Shown piece after piece: positions 1 through 12,289 of a DNA stretch of 25,332 nucleotides. A program made the position numbers and the translations under genes. Source of the stretch: Oppiella nova. Its lineage: Eukaryota; Arthropoda; Arachnida; Sarcoptiformes; Oppiidae. Below the pieces are notes generated by a model. The model did no database searches. It saw only the letters and a program-made list of their open reading frames with translations, and was not told where the DNA came from. The first letter of the stretch is position 1. Each line of letters begins with the position of its first letter. Where the stretch lies: positions 1 through 25,332 of the forward strand of contig CAJPVJ010000439.1 of assembly GCA_905397405.1 (NCBI GenBank), written 5' to 3'.

Positions 1-342
1 GATGGTAAGGGCGATGTAATGGTGACAATTGGCACGGCTTAAGCTTAAGCCATAAGCTCTCACTCACTGGTAAATCGAGAGAAGCTCTGAAGCGAAACTA
101 ATTTTACGTATAAAATATATTTTGAATACAAAAACTAAGTGGTGTTCAACAACAAAAAGACTGATGACCTGATTGTGAATATAATTATACTCAATTTGTG
201 TGCTTATAGTGAACAGAGAGAATGAGAGAGAAATGATAGTATTTTTGTAATTATTATATTTTTTAATTGTAAATATATTTGTATTTATAACACCATTTAT
301 AACAATGAAATAGAAAAATATCAGTGAATTATAATTTACTCC
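1..342. other. 3' flank of the first CBM14 gene
   Basis: Holds the 3' UTR of the minus-strand gene ending at 343. No AATAAA is seen on the minus strand; TATAAA variants occur about 40-60 bp after the stop (near 285-305). The left end may belong to another locus, but no open frame supports that. Confidence 0.4.
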
Positions 343-3300
343 TCAATACTCCTCATCGTATTTGACACCACTGGCCATCTCGCTGTTGAAGGCGCCCAAT
401 GAGAAGCCGGTGGGCGAGGGATAGGCCGACGCTCGTACTCGACTCGCCTGAGCCGAGGAGCCGTAGTTTGTGGGCGCGGGCGCCGCCGCCACTCGGAAAC
501 TGGCGATCGGTATTCCGATGGATCGACTCGGATATGATGCCGGTTTTGCCGCTTGAATGGGACGGTAGGACGAAAGAGCAGCCGATGAGCCGGCAGACGA
601 TGACGGGTAGCTCGAGGAAGATCCCGACGATCCTGAATATTGGGAGGACGGGTAGCTGGCACTGGGAGATGAATAGCTGTTGCCAGACGAGGAATAGTCT
701 GACGAATCTCTTGAATTATAGCTACTTCCAGAAGAAGGATATGTATCATAAGCGTCCGAGTCGTCCGAGTAAGAGGTCGAGGCGTATAGGGATGGCGTCG
801 AGTAAGTTGAAGGTCTGGACGTCGGTTTGGGTTGTGATTGAGTTGTATAGGAGGGCGCGCTGTATGTCTGTGGCGCTGGTTGTCTAACGACCGGTTGCTT
901 ATATATGGGACGAGACACCGGCTGAGCTCTGACTGGTGTCGATGCGGGGTATGACTGATAGGAGGGATAGTTATCGGGTTGGGAACGAGAGTTTCCTCGG
1001 GGTTCATACGAGTCCTCATCGTATGAGTCTCTAGAGTTGTAGGGAGAAGAGGCTGGTCTTTGTGGTTGACTCGGAGGCAACACTTGAGATAACACATCTC
1101 CGCCAAAATCAAAGCCTTCGGGATAATAGCGCTGATGATAACGAATGGTATTATTGGGTCCCCTTTGCTCTAAAGGCTGTTGTAATTGGAGTAAAGTATT
1201 GTAAAACATGACATACTTTCCTAACTCTATAATTGCAATCATAGCTCACTTTATACAAGTAGTCGTTGACGACATGAAACTTTGATGATTGGGTGCAGAT
1301 ATCCTGTGCCGCCGGAACACAATTCAAGTGAATTTGATGGAAGACTGTATTCTCGGGGCACTGCCAGCTATGCTTAGCACCGGCAACACAGTAGTGGAAC
1401 ACCTGACAGCCAACACTTGACACACAATTCATATTTAGTTTGCATTCAAATTTAGTTTGCATTCAAATTTAGTTTCCATTCAAATCTCATTGCGTTTATA
1501 CCTTTCGTCCGCATAATAGCCGTCTTTTTTGTCCCCACACGTGAACTTCGACTCCTGGAGTAGGAGCGCAAGTCTGTCCGGCTTTTTCTCTTCTTCCTCT
1601 TCAGCGAGTCTTTTGGCCTCTTCTTCTGCCTTACTATTACTGCTTTGGTATTGCTTTTAATCAAAAAACAATTTAATTATTTTATCATGTATTAAACTTT
1701 GTAAGTATTTATACGGTATATAAATGGTATGTATGTATGTACGGTATGTATGTTTATTGTGTGTTTTATTGTCTGTCAAAATGATAAAAGTTTGTAAATT
1801 GCTAACAAAGATAGCTTTAGTATTTGATACATTTGATTGAGTCGTCAAAAGGATTCTTGTTTTTAAATTGTCTTAACTTTGAAACAATTTCGGAGTCAAT
1901 GTCTGATACGATCTGTTATTTTTCAATGTTATTATGCAAAGCGTTTCTAAATGAGTTTATTTTAGAAAACGATTCATTACACAGTGTTTTAAAGCAAATA
2001 AATGACAGTAAATATGATCACATCTAATGGTTGGAAAAACAAAGATAAAGAGAAATCATTATTTGTAAACTCTTTCCACACAATGTTTTTGAACATTCAT
2101 TTGTATTTTGTTTGATTTGTTTCGATGATAATCGCAAAAAATATTATGAATAGAAAATGTGTTCAAAAGACATTCCACTCTAATTGCTATTACTGTTGCG
2201 AGACATCAATGTTCACATCATTTGATTCATTATTTTATTTTAAAAATTAAAACAAACTAAACATTATCTTCAATGTTATCATGCATTCGTATAAACATTA
2301 TTACAGAAATAAACTAATATACCATAAAGTGAAAGTTATAAATAAGTTTTTGAATAATTAGCAACTAATCTCTTGATTGATTAATGAGTTTTCAATTTCA
2401 TAATCAGATTATTTCGTTTCGATGAACTCGCAGATGAAGCTAATTATTGATATTTTATGCAAAAAATAGGTTTTCACTGTTTTTTGTCGTTAATTTATGG
2501 ATTTAGAGTTCGTCTAAAAATATTTACTCAGAAATTAAAATTCCTTTTCATATCATTATAGATGTTATGTAATACTGGAGTCTAACACTAACTATTATAT
2601 TAAACTCTTGACTTAAGTGAGAATTAAAACAAACAATTGTCTGAAACATGAAAAGTAAAATTTTGGGTGTTTTCTAACTCTAGCGCTGCATTTGAAGTCA
2701 ACATTTTTAGGTCACATTCAAGTCAATACACATCTGAAATAATTAATACGAAAATGAAAAATAGTTTGAACGAGAGGTCAGTCAGATTTTCAAATGGCAT
2801 TCATAGCACAGAATATAGTGAAACCATAGTTAGAATTAAGCTTTTAGTTTAAGCCATAAATTGAAAATGAATGTATAGTAGAGTAAAAGTATTATGATTT
2901 GTCTGAAACTAATAAGTCGTTGCTTTTAATGAGGGTTAAGTTGTGAGAGTAAAGAGATGTTTCACATAATCATGTAGTAAAAGGGAAGACTTAGACTTAC
3001 AGGTGCTCTAGATCTGGAAGCGGCTGATCCAGAACTGGCTCTATAAGCCGGCTGTGAATAAGACTGTCCTGAATAGTCTTGTGGGTCAGTCACTGATGGA
3101 CTGTATGTCTGAGCGGCGGCCACACGAGCCACGGGGTCGTACTGTTCAATGAGTTCTTCATACTGTGCTTTTCTAACGGCATTACCAGGAAATTCATAAT
3201 TAGATGCCTGGCGTTCGCTCTATAATTTATAGACAACAAGAAAATTGCTTCAAAAATCTGATTAAATAGGTTTTGGATTTGATCCAAACAATTATGTGGG

Positions 3301-3421
3301 CAGTTATGCACTTATATTAGTCCAAACAGTTCCGGATATGTCTTACCCTATGATTTGCGGAAATTTGGCAAATTTGTACTCCAAATAGTATGGCGAATGA
3401 CGACAATAAGACAAGCTTCAT
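343..3421 (-). CDS. Secreted single-CBM14 (peritrophin-A) chitin-binding protein, CPAP1-like, 5 exons
   Basis: Exons in coding order: 3421-3347, 3219-3001, 1653-1502, 1415-1250, 1176-343, giving 481 residues. All joins use GT-AG and keep frame. Residues 1-22 form a signal peptide (MKLVLLSSFAILFGVQICQISA). Residues 105-128 are a charged, Glu/Lys-rich, possibly helical stretch. One CBM14 domain has its six cysteines at 137, 152, 158, 168, 181 and 189, with the usual GYYAD before Cys2 and CQVFHYC around Cys2-Cys3. Residues 205-481 are a low-complexity tail rich in Ser, Tyr, Pro and Ala, ending VKYDEEY. Known of the family: CBM14 binds chitin through a disulfide-held fold, and arthropod CPAP1 proteins carry one such domain and act in cuticle or apical matrix. 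The architecture fits CPAP1; no orthologue is assigned. The exon 3-4 join (phase 2) is fixed by the domain, since any other acceptor loses the GCQVF motif. Confidence is high for the domain and good for the full exon set. Confidence 0.88.
1434..1484. repeat. Three tandem copies of a 17-bp unit inside an 86-bp intron
   Basis: The unit TTTAGTTTGCATTCAAA occurs at 1434-1450, 1451-1467 and 1468-1484; the third copy has one change (G to C). It fills more than half of intron 3 of the first CBM14 gene (1416-1501), between donor and acceptor. It probably arose by slippage; there is no sign that it codes. Confidence 0.9.
1654..3000. other. Intron 2 of the first CBM14 gene, 1347 bp, nothing else seen
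   Basis: A+T-rich intron with donor GTAAGT (reading minus, at 3000) and acceptor AAAAG (ending 1654). Short open frames on both strands have no recognisable protein character. I see no nested gene, repeat or RNA. Confidence 0.7.
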
Positions 3422-3473
3422 TTTAAATGACTATAAAATATACAAATATTTAATATTAATGCATTTTGTGTTC

Positions 3474-3478
3474 ACTGA
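3474..3478 (-). promoter_or_regulatory. Possible initiator (TCAGT) of the first CBM14 gene
   Basis: On the minus strand TCAGT, the common arthropod initiator, lies about 53 bp before the ATG at 3421. A weak TATA-like TTAAA lies about 30 bp further upstream (near 3503-3508). The motif is short and could be chance. Confidence 0.3.
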
Positions 3479-4340
3479 CACAAATCCTTACTCCCTATCT
3501 GTGTTTAAGTAACACTTTCGGACACTTTATTCGTAACTCAACACTACGAACATAATTATAATTATTTTAAGGTTTATATCACTAGAAATACACGTCTCAT
3601 GAGTTAACTAACACTTTAAAGTCAGGCACTAATAGTTTCTTAATTTCTATATTTTATTTCCCAATCATTTCTGACAAATTTCACTCAAACTCTTACTGAA
3701 AGTGATATTTGTTTGCATTCTTATAAACTTTTTTATTATACAATAATGTTGTAGGCTACATTAAAAAACTAAATTATTTATTTAAAGATAAACAATTTTA
3801 TTTAAACAATTTATTATTTTCTTATTATTAAAATTTAAAGTTTAGTTTTTAAGTTCATAATATAATTCGAGACAAATCTAATCACTTAATAATTCTAACC
3901 ATAATTTGCTTATTAATGATTTATTTATTTAATCTATTAAATATTAAATTTTCAGCTCATATTTGGTTTCAAAATGAAAATAAAAGTATTCAAATAAAAT
4001 TGAGAATTTTTAACTGTACTATACAGTACTAACTTCTATAAAAACTTATATATAAAAATTGTTGATTTATTGCCTTAACATTGAAATTTTAATTTTAAGC
4101 AAAAATAACAGAAAATTATTCTTATTAATTATTAACATGCATAATTATTTTAATTGTTTAACGATTAATGATTGGAAAACTTACCAAAACTATCGATGAT
4201 ATCCTAAAGAATTGTTATTGAATTTTTATGAAAAGCTAAGAAAAATGATATAAGTATAGGAAAGTGAGCACTTCCTGATTGCACAGGTAATGGTCTACTC
4301 TAATACTTTCTGCGAGAATATCACTGTCACTGTTGTATGA

Positions 4341-4505
4341 ATGGTGAGACCGATTACTTCTACCACAACAACTACAACCAGACGTATGCAGAACTTAAGT
4401 CTAAGTAAACGCCTTTACTATGATTACTTAACTTTTTATAACAACCACCGCCAGCACCCGGTGCCCTACATTTGGATGTTTGGCGAACTTGTAATGAATT
4501 CATAG
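4341..4505 (+). other. Small unrecognised open frame in a GC-richer patch, 54 codons
   Basis: The patch at about 4261-4505 is clearly richer in G+C than its flanks. From ATG at 4341 a 54-residue frame runs through a TSTTTTTT stretch into a more protein-like part with Tyr, His and aromatic residues (RLYYDYLTFYNNHRQHP). The same frame upstream is open but closed by a stop just before this ATG. Another plus frame and a minus frame across the patch are also open for 30-60 codons, so the reading direction is uncertain. It has no recognised domain. It could be a decayed gene or transposon piece, an exon, or chance. Confidence 0.2.
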
Positions 4506-7500
4506 AACTGTTTGAATTCACAGGGAATCTAATAATCTTAGAGTTTGTTAGAGAGTCTTAGTTAACGTTTTCTTATTTTTAATGAATCAAATGATTCATT
4601 AGACAAAAGATAGTGAAATATAATATAATAGTCATGTTTACACAAAAACAATAATTTTTAAATTATAATCAAGAAAAGTTATTCTTTAAAATGCTTTTCA
4701 ATCAAATGGGATTAAAATTAAGGCAATGTTTAAAATAACTCATTTAATTAATTAATTGAGAGAAAAGTGAAAATTTATTTTAATTCTTTAATAAGAGATT
4801 TAATAATAGTTATTAAGCTTTTGTAAAACAATTATTTTTTGTTTCATTTGTATTTTTCATTCATTGAAAGTGAACACAAATTTACACCCTTTGAGACCTT
4901 TTAATACACATTAGAGTACGTTATGAATAAAATAATAGACTTTCTTTTGCATTATTAGGTTAGAAATGTATTTGAATTAATTTGTAATGCCTTAATTTAC
5001 CACACCTGTAGTTCTTATTAAATTAAACTCACTTTTATTTTTGCTTTTTTTAAGTGAAATTTATTACTTAATCAATTTAAAAATAAATCCCATTGCTAAA
5101 ATTACACTAAATATAGTGATATATAAATTGATATAAATCTATATAAAAGTGTTTATTTTGAGTTTGAAATGGAAAACGATTTCTAGTTTTCATCAAGAAT
5201 TCAAAGACCTCTCGAAATGTGTTTTCACTGCTTTTATGATTGACTAACCATTACTACAGACGTGTGATACGAATGACAATTTTGTTCATAAAAGTAATGT
5301 TATATTTTGCAAATATGGGCCGAAAAAGGAGAACTACTTTTTGTGAATAAAAGTCAAACAAATAGTCGTCGAAATCATTTTAAGTGCATTAACATAGATA
5401 GTGAGAAACATGTGTGAAATATAAATACATAGTTTAGAGTTAAATTGTGTTTTTATACAACCGGAAGATTATGTATTACATGAGTGACCACACGGGGGGT
5501 CAATGGGTTTCCATACAAATGGATGATATTTACGGCTCAGACATATCTAGAAATAAGTTTAAAAGTAAATTAAAGTTATACATATAATAACTATGGACCT
5601 ATAATAAGTTAATAAAAGTACGCTCTCAGAAACAATTGCCACCAAACTATCCCTGATGTGATTTCTATATTTAAATGATGTATTTTTAATATTTAAAAAA
5701 TAAAAACTTTTAATTTATTTAAGTGTTTACTATCTTTTTTGTTTTGTTTGTAAAGTTTTCTAATTTAATATTTTTAAAAATATATAAATGTAATATAAAA
5801 TTAAAAATATACTTTTAAATTATGATAATTTCTTTAAAGTAGTTTTATATCTTGTTTTGTAAACTCATTTTAATAGTGTTATAGTTTCGCTGTCGCTTTA
5901 AATTAGATTTATCTCATAATTCACTTTAATCTTTACGTATTAATATAAAAAAAAGATGTTTAATTTTATTTTCACAATAATTGCTATGAATGAATGAATG
6001 TATTCAAAATTGAATTTAAAAATCAAATCAAAATTATATACACACACACTTTCTAAACTAAATCTTTTATATCATTTTGTATATAAAAAATATTAAGCAA
6101 ATTATATTTTGAGCTAAAAATGGGTTCACAAATCTATTTAAGGAATTTTCTCTTATCAATGATTCTCTAATTAAATGAAATAAAAGTTTATGTTTTGACA
6201 GTAATTAGAGTCCAATGCAATTACTTGTGAGAAATGTTAGCTTTAATTACTGAAACACAAGTTATTTTGACAACAAAAGAGATATTAATTCGTCAGATAA
6301 TTAAAACAACTACAAAAGTCATCTCTCAAAATGTAAGTCTTGTTGTTTTGATGACATGTTTTGTTTGTTACTTAATATGAAATATTCATTTTGCTAACGA
6401 TTTTATGATTTATAAATCGATCGCTTGTCTGTCACTGTGTTAATGTGTCAATACATATACGTTGGATATAATAATCTGTAATCAATAATGAAATTGATGT
6501 CAATTTTTGAGTTCAAAAATTATATTTCATGAAAAATGTATTTATGAGAAAACTTTCTTTTGTGTGAATAATAAGCCAACAAATAGAGTGTACGGAAGTG
6601 AGAAATTCATAAGAAAAATGATTTTCTATGAAAAATGAAAATTTAGAGATTAACGAATGCCAAATAAAGTCATTAATACATTATATCTACAATATATTGC
6701 ATACACTTTTCATTAGCATTCACGTTAAGTACTGTATATTATATACAATATTGAATTTATATACAATTCTTAAATACTCGATAAATGAGGACAATGTGAA
6801 CAACCAGTCAAATGAACTTAAAAGACATTCTCTAAGTGTTCATTAAATTACAATTTCATATTATATACCGTATCGTATCAATAATTCAATGCCAGCACTA
6901 ATATACTTTTAATAAGCCATATTTTTGATGAAAATTTTTATATTTATTATTAATTGCTGCTATTTTTCATTCTAATGGTAATGAAAATTGTTGATCATTT
7001 GCATATCAGATCGATAACCGTTTAATTTGTTTGACATTAAAATTATCTAAAATATTGTTATATCATATAAATTACATGTTTCGCTATTTTTGTTATAGTT
7101 ATTATTCTAATTATATTACTAGTCTAAAGGCTATAATTTTAATTAAATATTTCTACAAAAATATCAATTAAAAAGATGTTTTTATATAAATATTTATTTA
7201 TTACAGATAGATATTTATAACTTTTATGTTGTATTTTGATTAAGTTATTTTAGTAGATACTGTATCATGTTATCATGTGTCATAATGCTTATTATAATAT
7301 TTCAAACTAAAATTAAATTGAAAACATAAAAAATAAATAATTAAAAATATTTAAAATTTTAAAATATAATATTTATTTAATACTATGATAAGTTTTAAAT
7401 TAAATACTACATTTATTTAGAGCAAACAATTATTTAAATATTTGTTAAATTAATAGCTGTGTTGAAAGAAATTGTTGTCATTTTGTCAAAATTAATAATT

Positions 7501-8512
7501 TTTCCTAATTTATAAAATAATATGTGAATAATGAGAGCTAAAAATAATATCAAATTATGCAATTTTATTGTTTCAAGAATATAGTTAGATAAGTATTATA
7601 TTATTTCAAATCATTCATTTGCGAAATGAATGCAATCCTTGGCCCTGAATGTTATATCAAAAAACCAATGTTTGCACTATTTCTGAAATTTTATTAAATT
7701 AATTTATGTTTGCATTTATTATTAAAATGTTAGCAAAAAATAATAAATCAGAAGGCCATTCAAATGTTTATTCAGTTATAGAAAATTTGAAATAATATTT
7801 GAAAATACAACTTGTATTGTTATTCAATTTTGTACATAAATCTAATAAAACATATAATTTGTTTGATTTTAGATCTAAATTATAAGTTACAATGTATTTA
7901 TAAAAATGCTCACAAAATAACTCAATTTTAATCTCATGACTCAAGACTTAAATAGACTTAATGTAACTTCAATTATAGAGTTTATGTCGAAATTGAAACC
8001 AAAAGCGATTTTTTTGATATCAAAGGGTGTCTACGGTTTGAAAGTTATGATTCAGTGACTGTTTTTGGAAAAACTTTCCTGATTTATGGCAACGAATAAA
8101 AGAAATCCATTCTTTGGTTTTAATTTGTATTATTTTTTTTGAAAACAAGTGAAATGAAAACTTTTTTTCAAATTTTTTCACATGATTTCATTTTATATTG
8201 AAATCATTTTTTATATTTCATTCAAGAGTTATGCAGAGAGAAAGTTAGGTTTTATTTTATTTTATGATTTAATAGATTAAAATTGAATAAGAAATTCATA
8301 ATAGAATTAAAATTTGAATAAAAGATAATTTCAAACGAAAACAATAGTGAAATTAATTTTTCTTTAAAGAGATTATGTTTGAAATTAAGTAAATCTTAGC
8401 GTAAAAGCAAAATAACTTTTATTGAACATAAGATTTTTGAAACAATTGAAGCATTTATGAAAAGATTAATCAAAAAAGGCTTATTAATTGTGTTCTCTTT
8501 TATACATTGTAT

Positions 8513-8516
<4 letters not shown>

Positions 8517-8546
<30 letters not shown>
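8517..8546. repeat. (CT)n microsatellite
   Basis: About 15 uninterrupted CT dinucleotides in A+T-rich intergenic DNA. Confidence 0.97.
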
Positions 8547-8547
<1 letters not shown>

Positions 8548-9343
8548 ATTTATTGTTAAAAATTTTTTATATAAAAATTAGAATTTATGAAAAACTATTC
8601 AGTTAATAATTTTATATATATTGGTTTACAGAATTGGTAAACTCTATAATTAAATCTTAAACTCCATATAAAATTCGACCTTAATTATGAATAATAATTC
8701 AATGATTCATTAGTTTTTTATAAAGAATTTATGCCCCAAAATAAGTTTCCATAATTACTATTAAATAATTCATGAGAAGTGAAAGTGAAAGGATTCTACT
8801 GTAAAGTAAAGCCCAGAATATTCAAACAAAATAAAACTTATCATAAAACTAAAACAAATGAATCATTTTGGATTTAATGATATAAAATCAAAATGTTTTA
8901 TTTAGTTAATCACTTTTTTCAGGTTAAATACTCTTTATTACTACTTCTATCACACGTTAAACGAGATCTGATATTTCCATTCATTCATACCATTTGAAGA
9001 CTTTGGGATTATTTATCATAATTTTATTTAATACTATCAAAGACTTTATCTAAATCTCGAAGTTCTCAATATTTTTTGAAACATCTAATAAAAACTCAAT
9101 TCATATAATAAGTATTAACCTTATAAATGGCAAACCATTGATTTGAATTAGCAGTTAGCGTGTACTCATTCCGTCAAAACTTTCATAAAATTCTTAGAAT
9201 TAAATATATTTTTATAACATTACTTTCCACTCAAATGAAAAAGTCTTTTGTGCTGAAATGTTAATAGATTTGAAATGAAATTTTTCAATAATATATATTA
9301 TAAAGTTTATAAAACACCTAAAGTGTCACCTAAAGATCAAATC

Positions 9344-9398
9344 ATGTCTGTCCTCCTCTACCAGTTCAGTGTTTGTACAGAAATAGTATAGTAATTGA
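9344..9398 (+). repeat. Left arm of a perfect 55-bp inverted repeat
   Basis: This 55-bp sequence, beginning ATGTCTGTCCTCCTC, recurs as its exact reverse complement at 9759-9813. The arms are 360 bp apart and mismatch immediately outside both ends. The left arm sits in ordinary A+T-rich DNA. Confidence 0.95.
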
Positions 9399-9721
9399 AT
9401 CAAAACACAAACAATTGGTTGTATTGATAGCAAAACAATCAAATCCTTGACATAGATTTGCATTCATTCATTGATTTGTTGTGAATAATAAAAAATAAAT
9501 TTAGCATCAATTCAAACACTCATTCATTCATTGGCTTTAAATCACTTTACAATCAATCAAAAGTAAATGAAAGCTTTCATTTTGTATTCACCGCTCAATC
9601 CAATCAGATTTGACTCATTATAATCTGCAATTTATTTATTATAATTAATTATAAACATGCGGTGCAATCATATATGATATACCGGTAGTCAGATGCAAGT
9701 TTTAGTGCCAAGTTATTGGGA

Positions 9722-9725
<4 letters not shown>

Positions 9726-9757
<32 letters not shown>
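9726..9757. repeat. (GA)n microsatellite, left of the right inverted-repeat arm
   Basis: About 16 GA dinucleotides ending one base before the 55-bp arm. Confidence 0.97.
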
Positions 9758-9758
<1 letters not shown>

Positions 9759-9759
<1 letters not shown>

Positions 9760-9811
9760 CAATTACTATACTATTTCTGTACAAACACTGAACTGGTAGA
9801 GGAGGACAGAC

Positions 9812-9813
<2 letters not shown>
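9759..9813 (-). repeat. Right arm of the 55-bp inverted repeat, embedded in GA tracts
   Basis: Exact reverse complement of 9344-9398. It is bounded on both sides by GA microsatellite (9726-9757 and 9814-9843), so it looks as if the copy was placed inside a GA tract. No target-site duplication or transposase gene was found, so I do not call it a transposon end. Confidence 0.95.

Positions 9814-9883
<70 letters not shown>
9814..9883. repeat. Compound (GA)n-(CA)n-(GA)n microsatellite
   Basis: GA tract 9814-9843, CA tract 9844-9859 and a second GA tract to 9883, starting directly after the 55-bp arm. Confidence 0.97.
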
Positions 9884-12204
9884 AAGTAAATGAATATTTT
9901 AATCACAAACTGTTGGGTGTCTGAGCTTTCAATATGTTATATAATTTATATTTAATATAATAATTATCGTAACGATTGAATTGAAAACGTGAGTCGTTTT
10001 CAGTCTATAACAAGTAGTTTATACTGTAGAATTAATGTTAAGGTAACTGACCTATCCTTCCCCATAATCATAATGTATAACATGGTATGAGTGGTGTTAA
10101 GGGTTTGACTGTATGTTAGTGTAGCCTCATTTTCAAATAGTTATCTAAAGTCATCATAACTTTGGGTGCATTTAAATTAAACTAATGCATTACTTAAAGT
10201 TTGCTGCAATACAATTTTCATATTCATTATATAACTTATGTAAAACACATTTGCCATATAAACCAAATAACATGAAATTTATGACAAAATCTCAAATATT
10301 AATGTAATGTTTGACAAAATTAAGCTATTTATTGGAATATATGAATACAATTTTAATGACTAATTATCATTTTGAAAAGATAAATTTATTCGGTTTATAT
10401 TTTCATTTATAATTGTATAAGATAGATACATTTTGGTTGAGCTAATTATTATTTTGCATAAATTTCACCCATATATTATCATATACTCATTCATAAGAAA
10501 ATAAATTATAAACATAATACAATGCATAATAGAGAAATTCTTGTACATTTGCAACTTGAATGCAACAGGTTCAATATATATGAGGTTTTAATGACTGATA
10601 AATACAGACATTTATTGTTTCATCGCTTTCTCTCAAAGTGTTTAACAAACTCGTGATGAGTCTAACATGTCTTTCCCCTCTTCCCTCTTATTATTAAACT
10701 AAATATTTTGTCTACAATTCTCAGATATCTCTTCCCTTTTCATATGGTTATCATTAAATAGTCTTTTAGACAATGAACTAATACTTGAAAATTAAACATT
10801 TCCTTATATTTATTCTTTATTATAAAATCATATTTAATTGTTGTTTTACTGGAATTTGTATATTACAAATACTAATGAAAGTAAAAAATGCAAAAATCTT
10901 GTTAATATGATAATACAATGTCTGCTCTCAAATTGCATAAAAATTATTAGGAGTTCTTTATATAATAATATACAGTATACATAATATACAGTATTATGTA
11001 CAATATAATAATTAAACTTATTCTGAATTCTCAATTTTTCTATTATAATTTTAGGGTTATTTTACAAAAAGTTTTTAACTTTAGGTAAATATTGATTACG
11101 CCTTTCACTATATGATATATTTTGTGACTCTTTTACGAAAATAAGTTCTCATTTCTTGAAATTATATTTGTCTGTAAATTATAATAAATATAATTCATAT
11201 ATAAACAATTTGTTTAATAAAACCTTTACGACTCGTTTTGAGTTTTCAAGTGCCATATAACATAATATATTAATCTTATTTTTACTTTCCATACAAATAA
11301 TCATAAAATACTTATTGTTTTTTCATAGAAATAAAAAAATTATTTTATAATTAATTAAAAAGCTCACCAAAATGTGACCCCTTTTTGCTTATCCAACACA
11401 TTATTTCATGTCTTCTCTCTTTTTTGCTTAAATAGAGTTTTTTCCTAAGAATTTATCTTTTATTGAAGTAATAATTAAAAAATAAAATAAATAATTATTT
11501 ATGAAAATTAGGTTTAATTTATTTTATAGCTAAATAATAGCATACAAATAAAAATATATATCGTTTTTATTATAAAATTCATTTGTTTGTGACCTCATTA
11601 TGTAACTCATATTTATAACAAGAATATTATTAATTATATTTCTATATAATAATCAATTAGGTTCATTTTCAACAATATTATTTGCAATTGTTAATTGAAT
11701 TAAAGTAAATAATCTAATATCTTGTCTTTTATTAATTTGAAATAAATTATTATTTTATGGTTATATGAAACGCATTAAAATTGACAAAAAATGTCATTTT
11801 TCATTTGAATTTATAATCCATTTATAATACATTCATTTCTTATAATCTTCAATGTTTGTTATTTTAACTTTTTATTGTTGTTATATTAATAAATTTAGTT
11901 TTTAATAAACTAAAATCAAACAAATATCTCGAAGCAATTTATAGCACAATAATTAGTCAAAGAATTTCACTTATTTTTAGTGATGATTGAATGAAATCTA
12001 TATTTAATTTTATTTTCAAAAGCGTTATTTTCAAGTTTATAATACAATAAAATTCCTATTAATAACATAGATTTATGTCAATATTATTATTAATGTTTCA
12101 AAATATTTTTTTTGATAAATAGAAAATATAAACTTATAAATAAAACATAGAAAACATATTATATTACACAATAAATTTGAGAATAAAATGAAAACTTTTC
12201 AATA

Positions 12205-12210
12205 TTTATT
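12205..12210 (-). promoter_or_regulatory. Polyadenylation signal AATAAA of the long CBM14 gene
   Basis: Canonical hexamer on the minus strand, 79 bp after the stop codon at 12290. It is the best-placed signal for this transcript, though the motif is common in such A+T-rich DNA. Confidence 0.55.
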
Positions 12211-12289
12211 TCAATGAACTGTAAATGTGTTCAACAAATGAATCGCTAAATTTAATTCAATTTAATAATTTTTTATCGATGAATAGGAT

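Larger units (their letters stand above)
3422..12289. other. 8.9-kb A+T-rich intergenic region without a convincing gene
   Basis: The region separates the two minus-strand CBM14 genes. Open frames are short, A+T-driven and lack domain or codon character (for example 6628-6846 plus and 10846-11034 minus, made of alternating tata/taca runs). It contains a GC-richer patch at about 4261-4505, a CT tract at 8517-8546, the inverted-repeat pair at 9344-9398 and 9759-9813, and GA/CA tracts at 9726-9883. No tRNA, rRNA or transposase was recognised. It may hold distal regulatory DNA for the CBM14 genes, but nothing in the sequence shows that directly. Confidence 0.6.

Noticed and set aside
336-1112. 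258-codon minus-strand frame and the 162-codon plus-strand frame at 399-887
   Set aside because: Both overlap the last exon of the first CBM14 gene in other frames; their Arg/Pro/His-rich translations are shadows of its repetitive Ser/Tyr codons.
1151-1242. Reading the minus frames straight through from the CBM14 exon or from ATG at 1242
   Set aside because: A 73-bp intron (1177-1249) with GTGAGC and ACAACAG gives a seamless in-frame join; the read-through residues are intron sequence.
4287-4342. Short exon between an ACAG acceptor-like and a GTGAGA donor-like site
   Set aside because: All three frames contain stops, so it cannot be an internal coding exon.
6628-6846. 72-codon plus frame in the intergenic region
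   Set aside because: Composition is dominated by Tyr/Ile/Leu from tata/taca runs; no domain, splice context or promoter.
9344-9813. Miniature inverted-repeat transposon bounded by the 55-bp arms
   Set aside because: No target-site duplication at the outer ends and no known terminal motif; microsatellite-linked inverted duplication explains it as well.
9726-9883. CRISPR-like array
   Set aside because: These are simple GA/CA microsatellites without spacers, in eukaryotic DNA.
10846-11034. 62-codon minus frame in the intergenic region
   Set aside because: Same A+T-driven low complexity; no support as a gene.
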